NCBI GenBank assembly: GCA_030067055.1
Contig: JASJAL010000402.1
Location: 1 to 7,184 of the forward strand
Source: Kiloniellales bacterium
GTDB lineage: Bacteria > Pseudomonadota > Alphaproteobacteria > Kiloniellales > JAKSBE01
Reading direction: 5' to 3'
DNA: 7,184 nt
In this document: positions 1 through 6,469 of the stretch, piece by piece
Layout of the letters: each line of letters begins with the position of its first letter
How positions within the stretch are numbered: position 1 is the stretch's first letter
Program-made: the position numbers and the translations under genes
Notes under the pieces: model-generated
Told to the model about the DNA's origin: nothing
Databases searched by the model: none
The model's input: the letters and a program-made list of their open reading frames with translations, nothing else

Positions 1-567
1 CGCCTCCGGCGCCACCACCTCCTGGACCAGGCCGAGGCGCAGCGCCGTCTCGGCGTCGAAGCGCTCGGCGGTCACGAAGTAGCGCCGCGCCGCGCGCTCA
101 CCGATGGCCGCGATGACGTAGGGGCTGATCACCGCCGGGATCAGCCCCAGCTTGACCTCGGAGAGGCAAAAGCTGGCACGGGGCGCCGCGATGGCGATGT
201 CGCAGCAGGCGACCAGGCCGACCCCGCCGCCATAGGCCGCGCCCTGGACCAGAGCGATGGTCGGCTTGGCGAGCTCGTTGAGGGTTCTCATCAGCCTGGC
301 CAGGCCGCGCGCGTCGGCCCGGTTCTCCTCCTCGGAGTAGCCGGCCATGCGCTTCATCCAGTTGAGGTCGGCGCCGGCCGAGAAGCTCTTGCCCTCGGCA
401 GAGAGAACGACCGCGCGGACCCTAGGGTTCTGCTCCAGGCGCATCAGCGCGGCGGTCAGTTCGGCGATGAGATCGTCGTTGAAGGCGTTGTGAACCTTGG
501 GCCGGTTGAGGGTGACCCGCGCCACGCCGGCCTCGTCGATCGCCTCCAGGAACATCGGCTCGGCCAT
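1..567 (-). CDS. liuC: Methylglutaconyl-CoA hydratase / enoyl-CoA hydratase family protein (3' end missing)
   Basis: Crotonase-fold enzyme that in leucine degradation hydrates 3-methylglutaconyl-CoA to HMG-CoA in the cytoplasm. The ATG at 567 gives 189 visible residues; the family is usually about 260, so roughly the last quarter lies beyond the left edge. Visible features are an N-terminal strand ending in VTLNRP (about 18-23), the first oxyanion-hole segment SFSAGADL (61-68) and the second, GAAYGGGVGL (109-118). The stretch SEVKLGLIP followed by AVISPYV (136-151) is typical of bacterial LiuC-type hydratases. E137 aligns with the second catalytic Glu of enoyl-CoA hydratase; the first Glu position is Gly117, which I recall as usual in the LiuC subgroup. 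The gene starts 8 bases after the liuB stop. GAGG (577-574), overlapping that stop, is the likely ribosome binding site, so translation is probably coupled. Another enoyl-CoA hydratase role is possible, but the liuB neighbour favours liuC. Confidence 0.87.
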   Translation of the reverse strand, partial: MAEPMFLEAIDEAGVARVTLNRPKVHNAFNDDLIAELTAALMRLEQNPRVRAVVLSAEGKSFSAGADLNWMKRMAGYSEEENRADARGLARLMRTLNELAKPTIALVQGAAYGGGVGLVACCDIAIAAPRASFCLSEVKLGLIPAVISPYVIAAIGERAARRYFVTAERFDAETALRLGLVQEVVAPEA

Positions 568-575
568 GCGGGGCC

Positions 576-2183
576 TCACATTCGGAAAACGCCGAAGCGG
601 GTCGGCTCGACCGGCGCGTTGAGGGCTGCCGAGATGCCCAACGCCAAGGTCATGCGGGTGTCCAGCGGGTCGATCAGGCCGTCGTCCCAGAGCCGGGCCG
701 AGGCGTAGGTCGGGTGGCCCTGGTGCTCGTACTGCTCGAGGATCGGCGCCCGGAAGGCCGCCTCGTCCTCCTCCGGCCAGCTCTGGCCGCGGGCCTCGAT
801 GGCGTCCCGGCGGATGGTCGCCAGCACGGTCGCCGCCTGCTCGCCACCCATCACCGAGATCCGGCCGTTGGGCCACATCCAAAGGAAGCGCGGCGAATAG
901 GCGCGGCCGCACATGCCGTAGTTGCCGGCGCCGAAGCTGCCGCCCAGGATGACCGTGAACTTGGGCACCTTGGCAGTCGCCACCGCGGTCACCATCTTGG
1001 CGCCGTCCTTGGCAATGCCGCCGGCTTCGTACTTACGGCCGACCATGAAGCCAGAAATATTTTGTAGAAAAATCAGAGGAATACCACGCTGGGCGCAGAG
1101 TTCTATGAAGTGAGCGCCTTTAAGTGCTGATTCTGAGAAGAGAATACCGTTGTTGGCAACTATCCCGACCGGGTAGCCCCAGATCCGGGCGAAGCCGCAG
1201 ACCAGGGTCGTGCCGTAAAGCATTTTGAACTCGTCGAACTCAGAGCCGTCGACCAGCCGGGCGATGACCTCGCGCACGTCGTAGGGCTTCCTGAGGTCGG
1301 CGGGGACGATCCCGAGGATCTCCTCGGGGTCGTAGATGGGTTCGTGTGGCTCGGCAATTTCCAGCGACACCCCCTTGGGGCGATTGAGATTTCCGATGAT
1401 GCGCCGGGCGATGGCCAGGGCGTGGTGATCGTCGCTGGCCATGTGGTCGGTGACCCCCGAGGTGCGCGAATGCACCTCCGCGCCGCCCAGGTCCTCGGCC
1501 GAGACCGCCTCCCCCGTCGCCGCCTTGACCAGCGGCGGCCCGCCGAGGAAGACCGTGCCCTGGTTGCGGACGATGATCGACTCGTCCGACATCGCCGGCA
1601 CGTAGGCCCCGCCGGCGGTGCAGGACCCCATGACCACCGCGACCTGCGGGATCCCCTTGGCAGACATGTTGGCCTGGTTGAAGAAGATCCGCCCGAAGTG
1701 CTCGCGGTCGGGAAAGACCTCGTCCTGGTTGGGCAGGTTGGCGCCGCCGGAGTCGACCAGGTAGATGCAGGGCAGATGGTTTTGCTCGGCGACCTCCTGG
1801 GCGCGCAGGTGCTTCTTGACGGTGATCGGATAGTAGGTGCCGCCCTTCACCGTGGCATCGTTGGCGACGATCATGCATTCGCGGCCGCTGACCCGACCGA
1901 TGCCGGTGATTATCCCGGCCGCCGGGACCTCGTTCTTGTAGAGGCCGTAGGCGGCCAGCTGGGACAGCTCGAGGAAGGGCGCGCCGGGATCCAGCAGGTT
2001 CCGGACCCGGTCGCGAGGCAGCAGCTTGCCGCGCGAGAGGTGGCGCTCCCGCGCCTTCTCGCCACCGCCCTGCTTGACGCTCTCGACCTTGTCCCGCAGG
2101 TCCCGGACCAGCGCCAGCATGGCCTCCCGATTCTGCTTGTAAGCCTCTGAACGGGTGCTGATCGAGCTCTTGAGGACCGTCAT
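576..2183 (-). CDS. liuB: Methylcrotonyl-CoA carboxylase, carboxyltransferase (beta) subunit
   Basis: Transfers CO2 from carboxybiotin on the alpha subunit to 3-methylcrotonyl-CoA, giving 3-methylglutaconyl-CoA in leucine degradation; cytoplasmic. The protein is 535 residues, the normal length for the family. Two crotonase-like carboxyltransferase lobes are visible, about 30-290 and 295-535. The first carries [16 protein letters not shown] (186-201) of the acyl-CoA side. The second carries [11 protein letters not shown] (414-424) and [10 protein letters not shown] (445-454) of the carboxybiotin side. [14 protein letters not shown] (106-119) and [12 protein letters not shown] (375-386) are characteristic of MCC beta rather than propionyl-CoA carboxylase. 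I chose the ATG at 2183, which gives the family-like N-terminus MTVLKSS. An in-frame GTG at 2225 adds 14 residues without family resemblance. No strong Shine-Dalgarno is seen before the ATG. It is the first gene of an operon with liuC. Codons 346-377 are strikingly AT-rich against the rest of the gene (see findings). Confidence 0.95.
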   Translation of the reverse strand: MTVLKSSISTRSEAYKQNREAMLALVRDLRDKVESVKQGGGEKARERHLSRGKLLPRDRVRNLLDPGAPFLELSQLAAYGLYKNEVPAAGIITGIGRVSGRECMIVANDATVKGGTYYPITVKKHLRAQEVAEQNHLPCIYLVDSGGANLPNQDEVFPDREHFGRIFFNQANMSAKGIPQVAVVMGSCTAGGAYVPAMSDESIIVRNQGTVFLGGPPLVKAATGEAVSAEDLGGAEVHSRTSGVTDHMASDDHHALAIARRIIGNLNRPKGVSLEIAEPHEPIYDPEEILGIVPADLRKPYDVREVIARLVDGSEFDEFKMLYGTTLVCGFARIWGYPVGIVANNGILFSESALKGAHFIELCAQRGIPLIFLQNISGFMVGRKYEAGGIAKDGAKMVTAVATAKVPKFTVILGGSFGAGNYGMCGRAYSPRFLWMWPNGRISVMGGEQAATVLATIRRDAIEARGQSWPEEDEAAFRAPILEQYEHQGHPTYASARLWDDGLIDPLDTRMTLALGISAALNAPVEPTRFGVFRM

Positions 2184-2249
2184 ATCGGGACTATCTGGGA
2201 CCCCTGGTGCGACTCTTCGGCCCACAGCTTTGGCCAGCCCGCCCGGGAG

Positions 2250-2282
2250 AGCAAGGGGAATTGCCGCGGCCCGGCCCTTGCT
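2250..2282. repeat. 8-base perfect inverted repeat in the liuB / dehydratase divergent gap
   Basis: AGCAAGGG (2250-2257) and CCCTTGCT (2275-2282) are exact reverse complements separated by 17 bases, in the 151-base gap between the divergent liuB and dehydratase genes. The loop contains the palindrome GCCGCGGC (2263-2270). The right arm overlaps the candidate -35 element of the dehydratase. It could be an operator or a hairpin. It does not look like the MerR-type LiuR site as I remember it. GC-rich DNA makes chance dyads fairly common. Confidence 0.35.
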
Positions 2283-2305
2283 GGCCCCTGCACGCTCCCT
2301 CTAAC
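2278..2305 (+). promoter_or_regulatory. Candidate sigma-70 promoter for the dehydratase gene
   Basis: TTGCTG (2278-2283) as -35 and TCTAAC (2300-2305) as -10 are separated by 16 bases. They match the consensus at 3 of 6 and 4 of 6 positions. A transcript would start near 2312, just ahead of the ribosome binding site. The geometry is reasonable but the match is weak. Confidence 0.25.
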
Positions 2306-2317
2306 CTGGGCCTCGCA

Positions 2318-2325
2318 GAAGGGGA
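2318..2325 (+). promoter_or_regulatory. Ribosome binding site of the dehydratase
   Basis: GAAGGGGA lies 9 bases before the ATG at 2335. It is a strong Shine-Dalgarno match and supports that start. Confidence 0.7.
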
Positions 2326-2334
2326 ACGCTCGCC

Positions 2335-3300
2335 ATGCCCGCCTCGCCCAGCCTCGACCAGTTGCGCGCCGCCGCCGAGAGCGTGCACGCGGTCATGCCC
2401 CCGACGCCCCAATATTGCTGGCCGCTGCTGTCGCAGCGGGCCGGCTTCGAGGTCTGGGTCAAGCACGAGAACCACACCCCGATCGGCGCCTTCAAGCTGC
2501 GCGGCGGGATCGTCTACATGAACGCCTTGCGCCGCCGCGACCCCTCGGTGACCGGCGTGATCGCGGCGACCCGGGGCAACCACGGCCAGAGCATCGCCTG
2601 CGCCGCGACCCGCGCCGGCCTGACCAGCACCCTGGTCGTGCCCCAGGGCAACAGCATGGAAAAGAACGCCGCCATGCGCGCCTTCGGCGCCGAGCTGGTC
2701 GAGCACGGCCACGACTTCCAGGCGGCGCTGGAGCACGCGCGCGAGCTGGCCGCGGCGCGCGGCCTGCACTTCGTCGAATCCTTCCACGGCGACCTGGTGC
2801 TGGGCGTGGCCAGCTACAGCCTGGAGTTCCTCTCCGCCTGCCCGGACCTCGAGACGGTCTACGTGCCGATTGGCCTGGGCTCCGGCATCTGCGGCATGAT
2901 CGCCGCGCGCGATGCCCTGGGTCACAAGGCAGAGGTGGTCGGCGTCTGCGCCGAGGGCGCGCCCGCCTACGCCCTGTCCTTCGCCCGAGGCGCAGCGGTC
3001 TCGACCAACGCTGCCGAGACCCTGGCCGACGGCATGGCCTGCCGGGTCCCCGAGCCGGACGCAGTCGCCACCATCAACCGCAGTGCCGAACGGGTCGTCG
3101 CCGTCAGCGAGGACGAAATAAAGGCGGCCATGCGGGCCTACTACAGCGACACCCACAACCTGGCCGAGGGCGCCGGCGCGGCGGCCTTCGCCGCCGCAAT
3201 GAAAGAACGCGAGACCCTGGCCGGCCGCAAGGTCGGCGTTGTGCTCAGCGGCGGCAACATCGACCGTCCGCTCTATCAGGCGGTCTTGGCCGAGGGCTGA
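2335..3300 (+). CDS. PLP-dependent serine/threonine dehydratase-like protein, no ACT domain
   Basis: Fold-type II PLP enzyme of 321 residues. The best guess is deamination of L-threonine to 2-oxobutyrate (or serine to pyruvate) in the cytoplasm. The PLP lysine is K54 in GAFKLRGG (51-58). The substrate/cofactor Asn loop is TRGNHGQSIA (79-88), where most threonine dehydratases have a SAGNHAQ-like sequence. The PLP phosphate loop is the glycine-rich GLGSGICG (180-187). SGGN (305-308) near the C-terminus contacts the pyridine ring in this family. The protein ends right after the catalytic domain, so there is no ACT-like regulatory domain and it is probably not the isoleucine-inhibited biosynthetic IlvA. 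Related enzymes act on hydroxyectoine-derived intermediates, phenylserine or hydroxyaspartate, so the substrate is open. It is divergent from liuB. Its last 25 bases overlap the end of the opposing transporter gene. Confidence 0.85.
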   Translation: MPASPSLDQLRAAAESVHAVMPPTPQYCWPLLSQRAGFEVWVKHENHTPIGAFKLRGGIVYMNALRRRDPSVTGVIAATRGNHGQSIACAATRAGLTSTLVVPQGNSMEKNAAMRAFGAELVEHGHDFQAALEHARELAAARGLHFVESFHGDLVLGVASYSLEFLSACPDLETVYVPIGLGSGICGMIAARDALGHKAEVVGVCAEGAPAYALSFARGAAVSTNAAETLADGMACRVPEPDAVATINRSAERVVAVSEDEIKAAMRAYYSDTHNLAEGAGAAAFAAAMKERETLAGRKVGVVLSGGNIDRPLYQAVLAEG

Positions 3301-4214
3301 TCGGCAAGCGTTGCGTCGTTGCAGGCGCCGCGCTCGATCTGGATCGTCGAGTGGTCGAGGCCGTATTCGGCCTTGAGGAAGGCCTGGATCTCGGACAGCG
3401 CCTGCTGGTCGTCGCTGCCTGCGGTGAGGCGTGCGTGCAGGGTGATCAGCGGCCGCTCTTGCGTCAGGCACCAGACATGGACGTGGTGCACGTCCTCGAC
3501 TGCCGGCACCGCGGCGGCCACGACGCGCTGGAGTTCGGCAATATCCAGCCAGTCCGGCGTGCCCTCCAGCAGGATGTGGGCCGACCTGCGGATCACGAAC
3601 CAGGCGCTGCGCACGATCAGCAGCGCGACGGCAAGGGACAGGATCGGATCGATCGGCATCCAGCCGGTCAGCAGGATGACCAGGGCCGCCGCGATCGCCG
3701 CGGCGGAGCCGAGCAGGTCCGAGAGCACGTGGAGCGCGGCGCCTCGCAGATTGAGGTTGTCCCTGTCGCCGCCGTGCAGGATTGCGAAGGCGACCAGGTT
3801 GATCAGAAGGCCCGCCACCGCGACCACCATCATGATGCCGCCGGCGACCTGAACCGGCTCCAGCAAGCGCTGAACCGCCTCGATCAGGATCCAGCCGACC
3901 ACGACGATCAGCGCCAGGCCATTGACGAAGGCGGCCAGCACCTGGAAACGCGAATAGCCGAAGGTGCGGCGCGGATCGCCCGGCCTGCGGCCAAGGCGGA
4001 AGGCCAGCCAGGCCAGCAGCAAGGCAACGAAATCGGTGACCATGTGGCCGGCGTCGGCGAGCAGGGCCAGGGATCCAGAGACCAGGCCGCCGATAACCTC
4101 GACCACGGCAAAGCCGCCGGTCAGCAGCATCGCCCAGAACACCCGGCGCTCGTTGCCGGCGTTGGCCGCCGGGGCGTGGTCGTGATTGTGGTGGTCGTGG
4201 TGCGCGTGAGTCAC
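3276..4214 (-). CDS. Cation diffusion facilitator (CDF) zinc-type efflux transporter
   Basis: Inner-membrane antiporter that exports Zn2+ (possibly Cd2+ or Co2+) in exchange for protons; related to CzcD/ZitB. From the GTG at 4214 it has 312 residues, the usual length. The N-terminus is His-rich, with seven His among residues 3-13. Six membrane segments are visible at about 25-45, 48-72, 92-113, 124-146, 159-183 and 188-207, followed by a cytoplasmic metal-binding domain to the end. Site-A residues are H57 and D61 in AGHMVTDF (helix 2) and H162 and D166 in LHVLSD (helix 5). The HD-HD pattern fits Zn/Cd selectivity. RTFGYSRFQVLAAFVN (83-98) is typical of the ZitB group. A longer reading from 4322 would overlap the upstream gene and lacks family resemblance. 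The gene starts 37 bases after the stop of the DsbA-fold gene, so the two are probably cotranscribed. Confidence 0.92.
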   Translation of the reverse strand: MTHAHHDHHNHDHAPAANAGNERRVFWAMLLTGGFAVVEVIGGLVSGSLALLADAGHMVTDFVALLLAWLAFRLGRRPGDPRRTFGYSRFQVLAAFVNGLALIVVVGWILIEAVQRLLEPVQVAGGIMMVVAVAGLLINLVAFAILHGGDRDNLNLRGAALHVLSDLLGSAAAIAAALVILLTGWMPIDPILSLAVALLIVRSAWFVIRRSAHILLEGTPDWLDIAELQRVVAAAVPAVEDVHHVHVWCLTQERPLITLHARLTAGSDDQQALSEIQAFLKAEYGLDHSTIQIERGACNDATLADQPSAKTA

Positions 4215-4221
4215 GCCGAGG

Positions 4222-4228
4222 CCCTTCT
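4222..4228 (-). promoter_or_regulatory. Ribosome binding site fixing the GTG start of the CDF transporter
   Basis: Reading the minus strand, AGAAGGG lies 7 bases before the GTG at 4214. It supports this non-ATG start over the in-frame upstream one at 4322. Confidence 0.7.
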
Positions 4229-4251
4229 GCCGCCGCGCCCCGGCGCGCGGC

Positions 4252-4854
4252 CTACCAGCCGCCGCCGTCCAACCAACGCTCGACGTCCGGCAGGCGGTCG
4301 TGGCCCCAGAAGGGTTCGCCATCCACGATCAGGATCGGCGAGCCGAAGACGCCCGCCTCGATCGCCTGGTCGACCTCGCGGCGCAGGCGATCCTTGACCG
4401 CCTGGTCCTGGAGGGCGGCCGCCAGCGCGTCCCGCTCGACGCCGAGGTCGGCCGCGACCTCTATGACCGTCTCCGCGCTGGAGATGTCGCGCCCCTGGCC
4501 GAAGGCGGCATCGAAGAGGGCCTTGCCCAGGGTCCCGGCGGCCGCGGGATCGCGGTCCTCGAGCCAGTAGAAGGCACGGGCCGCGGCCACGGAATGAAAG
4601 GGAAAGGACTCCGGCACGACGAAGGGCACAGCGAGCGCACGGGCACTGCGCGCCAGATCGCGGCGCGCGTAGTCGCCCTTGATCGGCATGTTGAGCAGCG
4701 GTTGCTGTCCAGTGACCTTGAACAAAGCGCCCAGCAGAAAGGGCTTCCACGCCACCTCGCGGCCGTGCCGGGCGGCAAGGTCATCGACGACTTGCGCGGT
4801 CAGGTAGGCGTAGGGGCTGGAAAAGTCGAAGTAGAAGGCGATCGGCTTGACCAT
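4252..4854 (-). CDS. 2-hydroxychromene-2-carboxylate isomerase family protein (DsbA-fold, GST-kappa-like)
   Basis: Cytoplasmic protein of 200 residues, the normal family length, with no signal peptide. The N-terminal strand FYFDFSSPYAYL (7-18) carries S13-P14, equivalent to the glutathione-contacting Ser of kappa-class GSTs and HCCA isomerases. The thioredoxin-like cis-proline is P173 in GVFGSPILIVDG (168-179), followed by PFWGHDRLPDVERWL (181-195), both typical of the family. The protein contains no cysteine, so it cannot be a DsbA-type thiol oxidoreductase. The known founding member isomerises a naphthalene-pathway intermediate with glutathione. No aromatic-degradation genes are nearby, so the true substrate is unknown; a glutathione-dependent isomerase or detoxification role is an inference. 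I chose the ATG at 4854 from family resemblance. The in-frame extension to 5076 adds 74 unrelated residues. The ribosome binding site is poor. It is the first gene of a likely two-gene unit with the CDF transporter. Confidence 0.88.
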   Translation of the reverse strand: MVKPIAFYFDFSSPYAYLTAQVVDDLAARHGREVAWKPFLLGALFKVTGQQPLLNMPIKGDYARRDLARSARALAVPFVVPESFPFHSVAAARAFYWLEDRDPAAAGTLGKALFDAAFGQGRDISSAETVIEVAADLGVERDALAAALQDQAVKDRLRREVDQAIEAGVFGSPILIVDGEPFWGHDRLPDVERWLDGGGW

Positions 4855-4905
4855 CTTGGGCAGGCGCCTACAGGGAGAGGAATCCGGTCCATATACCAAA
4901 TCTCG

Positions 4906-4935
4906 ATGATATTCGCCCAGCGCCAAATGCTGCAA
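4906..4935 (-). promoter_or_regulatory. Candidate sigma-70 promoter for the isomerase-transporter pair
   Basis: On the minus strand, TTGCAG (4935-4930) as -35 and TATCAT (4911-4906) as -10 are separated by 18 bases. The -10 matches the consensus at 5 of 6 positions; the -35 matches at 3 of 6. Transcription would start near 4899, about 45 bases before the isomerase ATG. The surrounding DNA is AT-richer than the genes. Confidence 0.35.
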
Positions 4936-4946
4936 AATCGTTGCAG
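4930..4946. promoter_or_regulatory. Perfect 17-base dyad, possible operator
   Basis: CTGCAA-AATCG-TTGCAG has perfect 6-base arms with a 5-base spacer. It lies in the divergent gap between the isomerase-transporter pair and the histidine kinase, and its left arm coincides with the candidate -35 of the pair. Size and symmetry fit a homodimeric repressor site. I do not recognise the regulator, and none is encoded in the window. Confidence 0.4.
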
Positions 4947-5051
4947 AACTCGTGCGGCACAATCGCCGAAGCCATCGCGGGAGCGAGGGCGAAACGGCGA
5001 AGCTTGGCGGCAAACAGCCGTACGAGAGAGGCGGAAGGTCTGGGGGGACCA

Positions 5052-5075
5052 TGGAAGATATGGTGTTTTCTTCCA
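5052..5075. repeat. 7-base inverted repeat with adjoining short direct repeats upstream of the histidine kinase
   Basis: TGGAAGA (5052-5058) and TCTTCCA (5069-5075) are exact reverse complements separated by 10 bases. The right arm runs into a direct repeat of TTCCAC (5071-5076 and 5081-5086). GATATG occurs at 5057-5062 (as AGATATG read through the left arm) and again at 5087-5092. This is a compact, AT-richer cluster about 50-75 bases before the kinase start. It could be a regulator binding site, but its function is not shown. Confidence 0.35.
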
Positions 5076-5095
5076 CTTTATTCCACGATATGTTG

Positions 5096-5104
5096 TGCTA
5101 TATG
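5096..5104 (+). promoter_or_regulatory. Candidate extended -10 element for the histidine kinase
   Basis: TGCTATATG fits the extended -10 pattern TGn followed by TATAAT at 4 of 6 positions. No convincing -35 lies 16-18 bases upstream. A start near 5111 would leave only about 16 bases of leader, so the call is weak. Confidence 0.18.
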
Positions 5105-5126
5105 AGGCTTGGGGGGCGGCGTCTCC

Positions 5127-6452
5127 ATGAACCTGGCGGTTTTGACAGGGACGCTATCGCGAATGGCCAACACTTCGGCACGAGCCGGTTCGCTTGAACG
5201 GCGCAAGCCGTTGCCTAGAATGGCGAGACGTGGGAGCACATCGCAAGGCGATCGTGATTTGTGGCGCTTGCAACAGCGCTACGAAGATTACCTGCGCTCG
5301 ACCGTCGACTGGGTTTGGGAGTTTAACGCCGATCTGGTGCTGACCTACGTCTCGCCGCCAGTGGCGTTGACCTTGGGCATACCCGCGCAGCTGCTGCGCG
5401 GTCGTGCGCTGCTGGATCTCGGTAAGTTCGAAGACGAGCAGATGGGATCCAGCGGGGCGGAATCCGCGATCGCGGACCGCCAGCCGTTTCGGAATGCCCG
5501 CTTTGCGATCCGCAGCGGCGACGCGGAGATCACCTACCAGCTGTCCGGGGTCCCGAGCTTCGATGAAGCCTCCGGCGAATTCACCGGCTACCGCGGCACC
5601 GCGATCCTGGACAAGGCTGGCGGCCCGCAGGCGGACACGCCCGAGGTCGAACGCAAGCTGGTCGAAACCCTGGAATCCGTGCTGGCCCGCAATATCGAGC
5701 TGGAGACCGAGCTCGCCGCAGCCCAAGGCAGCGAGAGCTTTGGCGAAGGCTATCTGGCACGCCTGGCCCACGAGCTCCGCACGCCGCTGAACGCGATCGT
5801 CGGCTACGCCCAGTTGGCGGCTCGGCAGGCGGCCGAAGCGCTACCCAAGCCGATCGTCGGCTACCTCGAGAACATCGTCACTGCCTCGCGCCACCTGGAA
5901 ACCCTGCTCGCCGATCTGGACCGCTCCAACCGTGCAGATCCGGCCGAACGCCTGCGCCAAGAGGTGGTCGACATCTCGGAAGTCCTGCAGGAAGCCAAGC
6001 GCATCGTGGTCATCAAGGCCGGCGAGGCAGGGGTCGACCTTTCCAGAGTCGGCCCGATCCCGCCGTGGCGGGTCCGCGGCGACCGGCGGGCCTGCATCCA
6101 GATCCTGGTCAACCTGCTGGGCAACGCGGTGAAGTACACGCCCGAGGGCGGCGCGGTCGGTGCCGAGGCGGTCCCGGTCGACGAAGACACCCTGGAGATC
6201 AAGGTCTGGGATACCGGCATCGGCATCCCCGAGAGCGAGCAGCATCGGATCTTTCAGAGCGAGTACCGCGCCGACCACGGGAAGATCGGGCATGAGTCTT
6301 CCGGCCGCGGCCTCGGGCTCGCGATCGTCCGCGATCTCGCGCGGGCGATGAAGGGCGACATTCGACTGGAAAGCATGGCCGGGACCGGGTCTTGCTTCAT
6401 CCTGCGCCTGCCGTTGGATCGCGACGGCGACTCGGTCGGCGACGCCGGCTGA
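5127..6452 (+). CDS. PAS-domain sensor histidine kinase, soluble, orphan
   Basis: Two-component sensor kinase of 441 residues from the ATG at 5127. A G-rich stretch (5111-5119) may serve as its ribosome binding site. An in-frame TTG at 5109 adds six residues and has no room for a site of its own. A basic, probably disordered N-terminus (1-40) leads to a PAS domain (about 42-160; VDWVWEFNADLVLTYVSPP near its start). A likely helical linker (about 170-204) follows, then the dimerisation/phosphotransfer domain with phospho-acceptor H215 in HELRTPLNAIVGYAQL. The ATP-binding domain has an N box NLLGNAVKYTP (N333), a G1 box DTGIGIP (D362) and a G2 box GRGLGLAIV (393-401). The F box is unusual: IFQSEYRAD instead of the common FxPF pattern. 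There is no membrane segment, so it should sense a cytoplasmic signal. No receiver domain or response regulator is adjacent. The ligand is unknown. Confidence 0.93.
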   Translation: MNLAVLTGTLSRMANTSARAGSLERRKPLPRMARRGSTSQGDRDLWRLQQRYEDYLRSTVDWVWEFNADLVLTYVSPPVALTLGIPAQLLRGRALLDLGKFEDEQMGSSGAESAIADRQPFRNARFAIRSGDAEITYQLSGVPSFDEASGEFTGYRGTAILDKAGGPQADTPEVERKLVETLESVLARNIELETELAAAQGSESFGEGYLARLAHELRTPLNAIVGYAQLAARQAAEALPKPIVGYLENIVTASRHLETLLADLDRSNRADPAERLRQEVVDISEVLQEAKRIVVIKAGEAGVDLSRVGPIPPWRVRGDRRACIQILVNLLGNAVKYTPEGGAVGAEAVPVDEDTLEIKVWDTGIGIPESEQHRIFQSEYRADHGKIGHESSGRGLGLAIVRDLARAMKGDIRLESMAGTGSCFILRLPLDRDGDSVGDAG

Positions 6453-6469
6453 CCGCGGCGAGGCCGGCT

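Noticed and set aside
1344..2150. A 268-codon open frame on the plus strand antisense to liuB
   Set aside because: The translation looks like the antisense of a GC-rich gene and has no recognisable motif or ribosome binding site.
2191..3471. A 426-codon open frame on the minus strand opposite the dehydratase
   Set aside because: Composition is Gly/Ala/Arg-rich with no domain pattern, and it lies antisense to a well-supported PLP enzyme.
2415..4397. A 660-codon open frame on the plus strand
   Set aside because: It crosses the real dehydratase and transporter genes in the wrong frames. Its translation is low-complexity Arg/Gly/Ala-rich, which is usual for shadow frames in GC-rich DNA.
4855..5076. 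N-terminal extension of the isomerase-family protein
   Set aside because: The extra 74 residues are unlike the family, the start codon would be GTG, and the stretch overlaps the AT-rich regulatory region.
5087..5104. Zur-like or metal-sensor box near the CDF unit
   Set aside because: The ATAT-containing sequence is only weakly symmetric and is nearer to the kinase start than to the transporter pair.
5142..5170. A perfect TTGACA just inside the histidine kinase gene
   Set aside because: No -10-like hexamer lies 16-18 bases downstream, and it falls within coding sequence.
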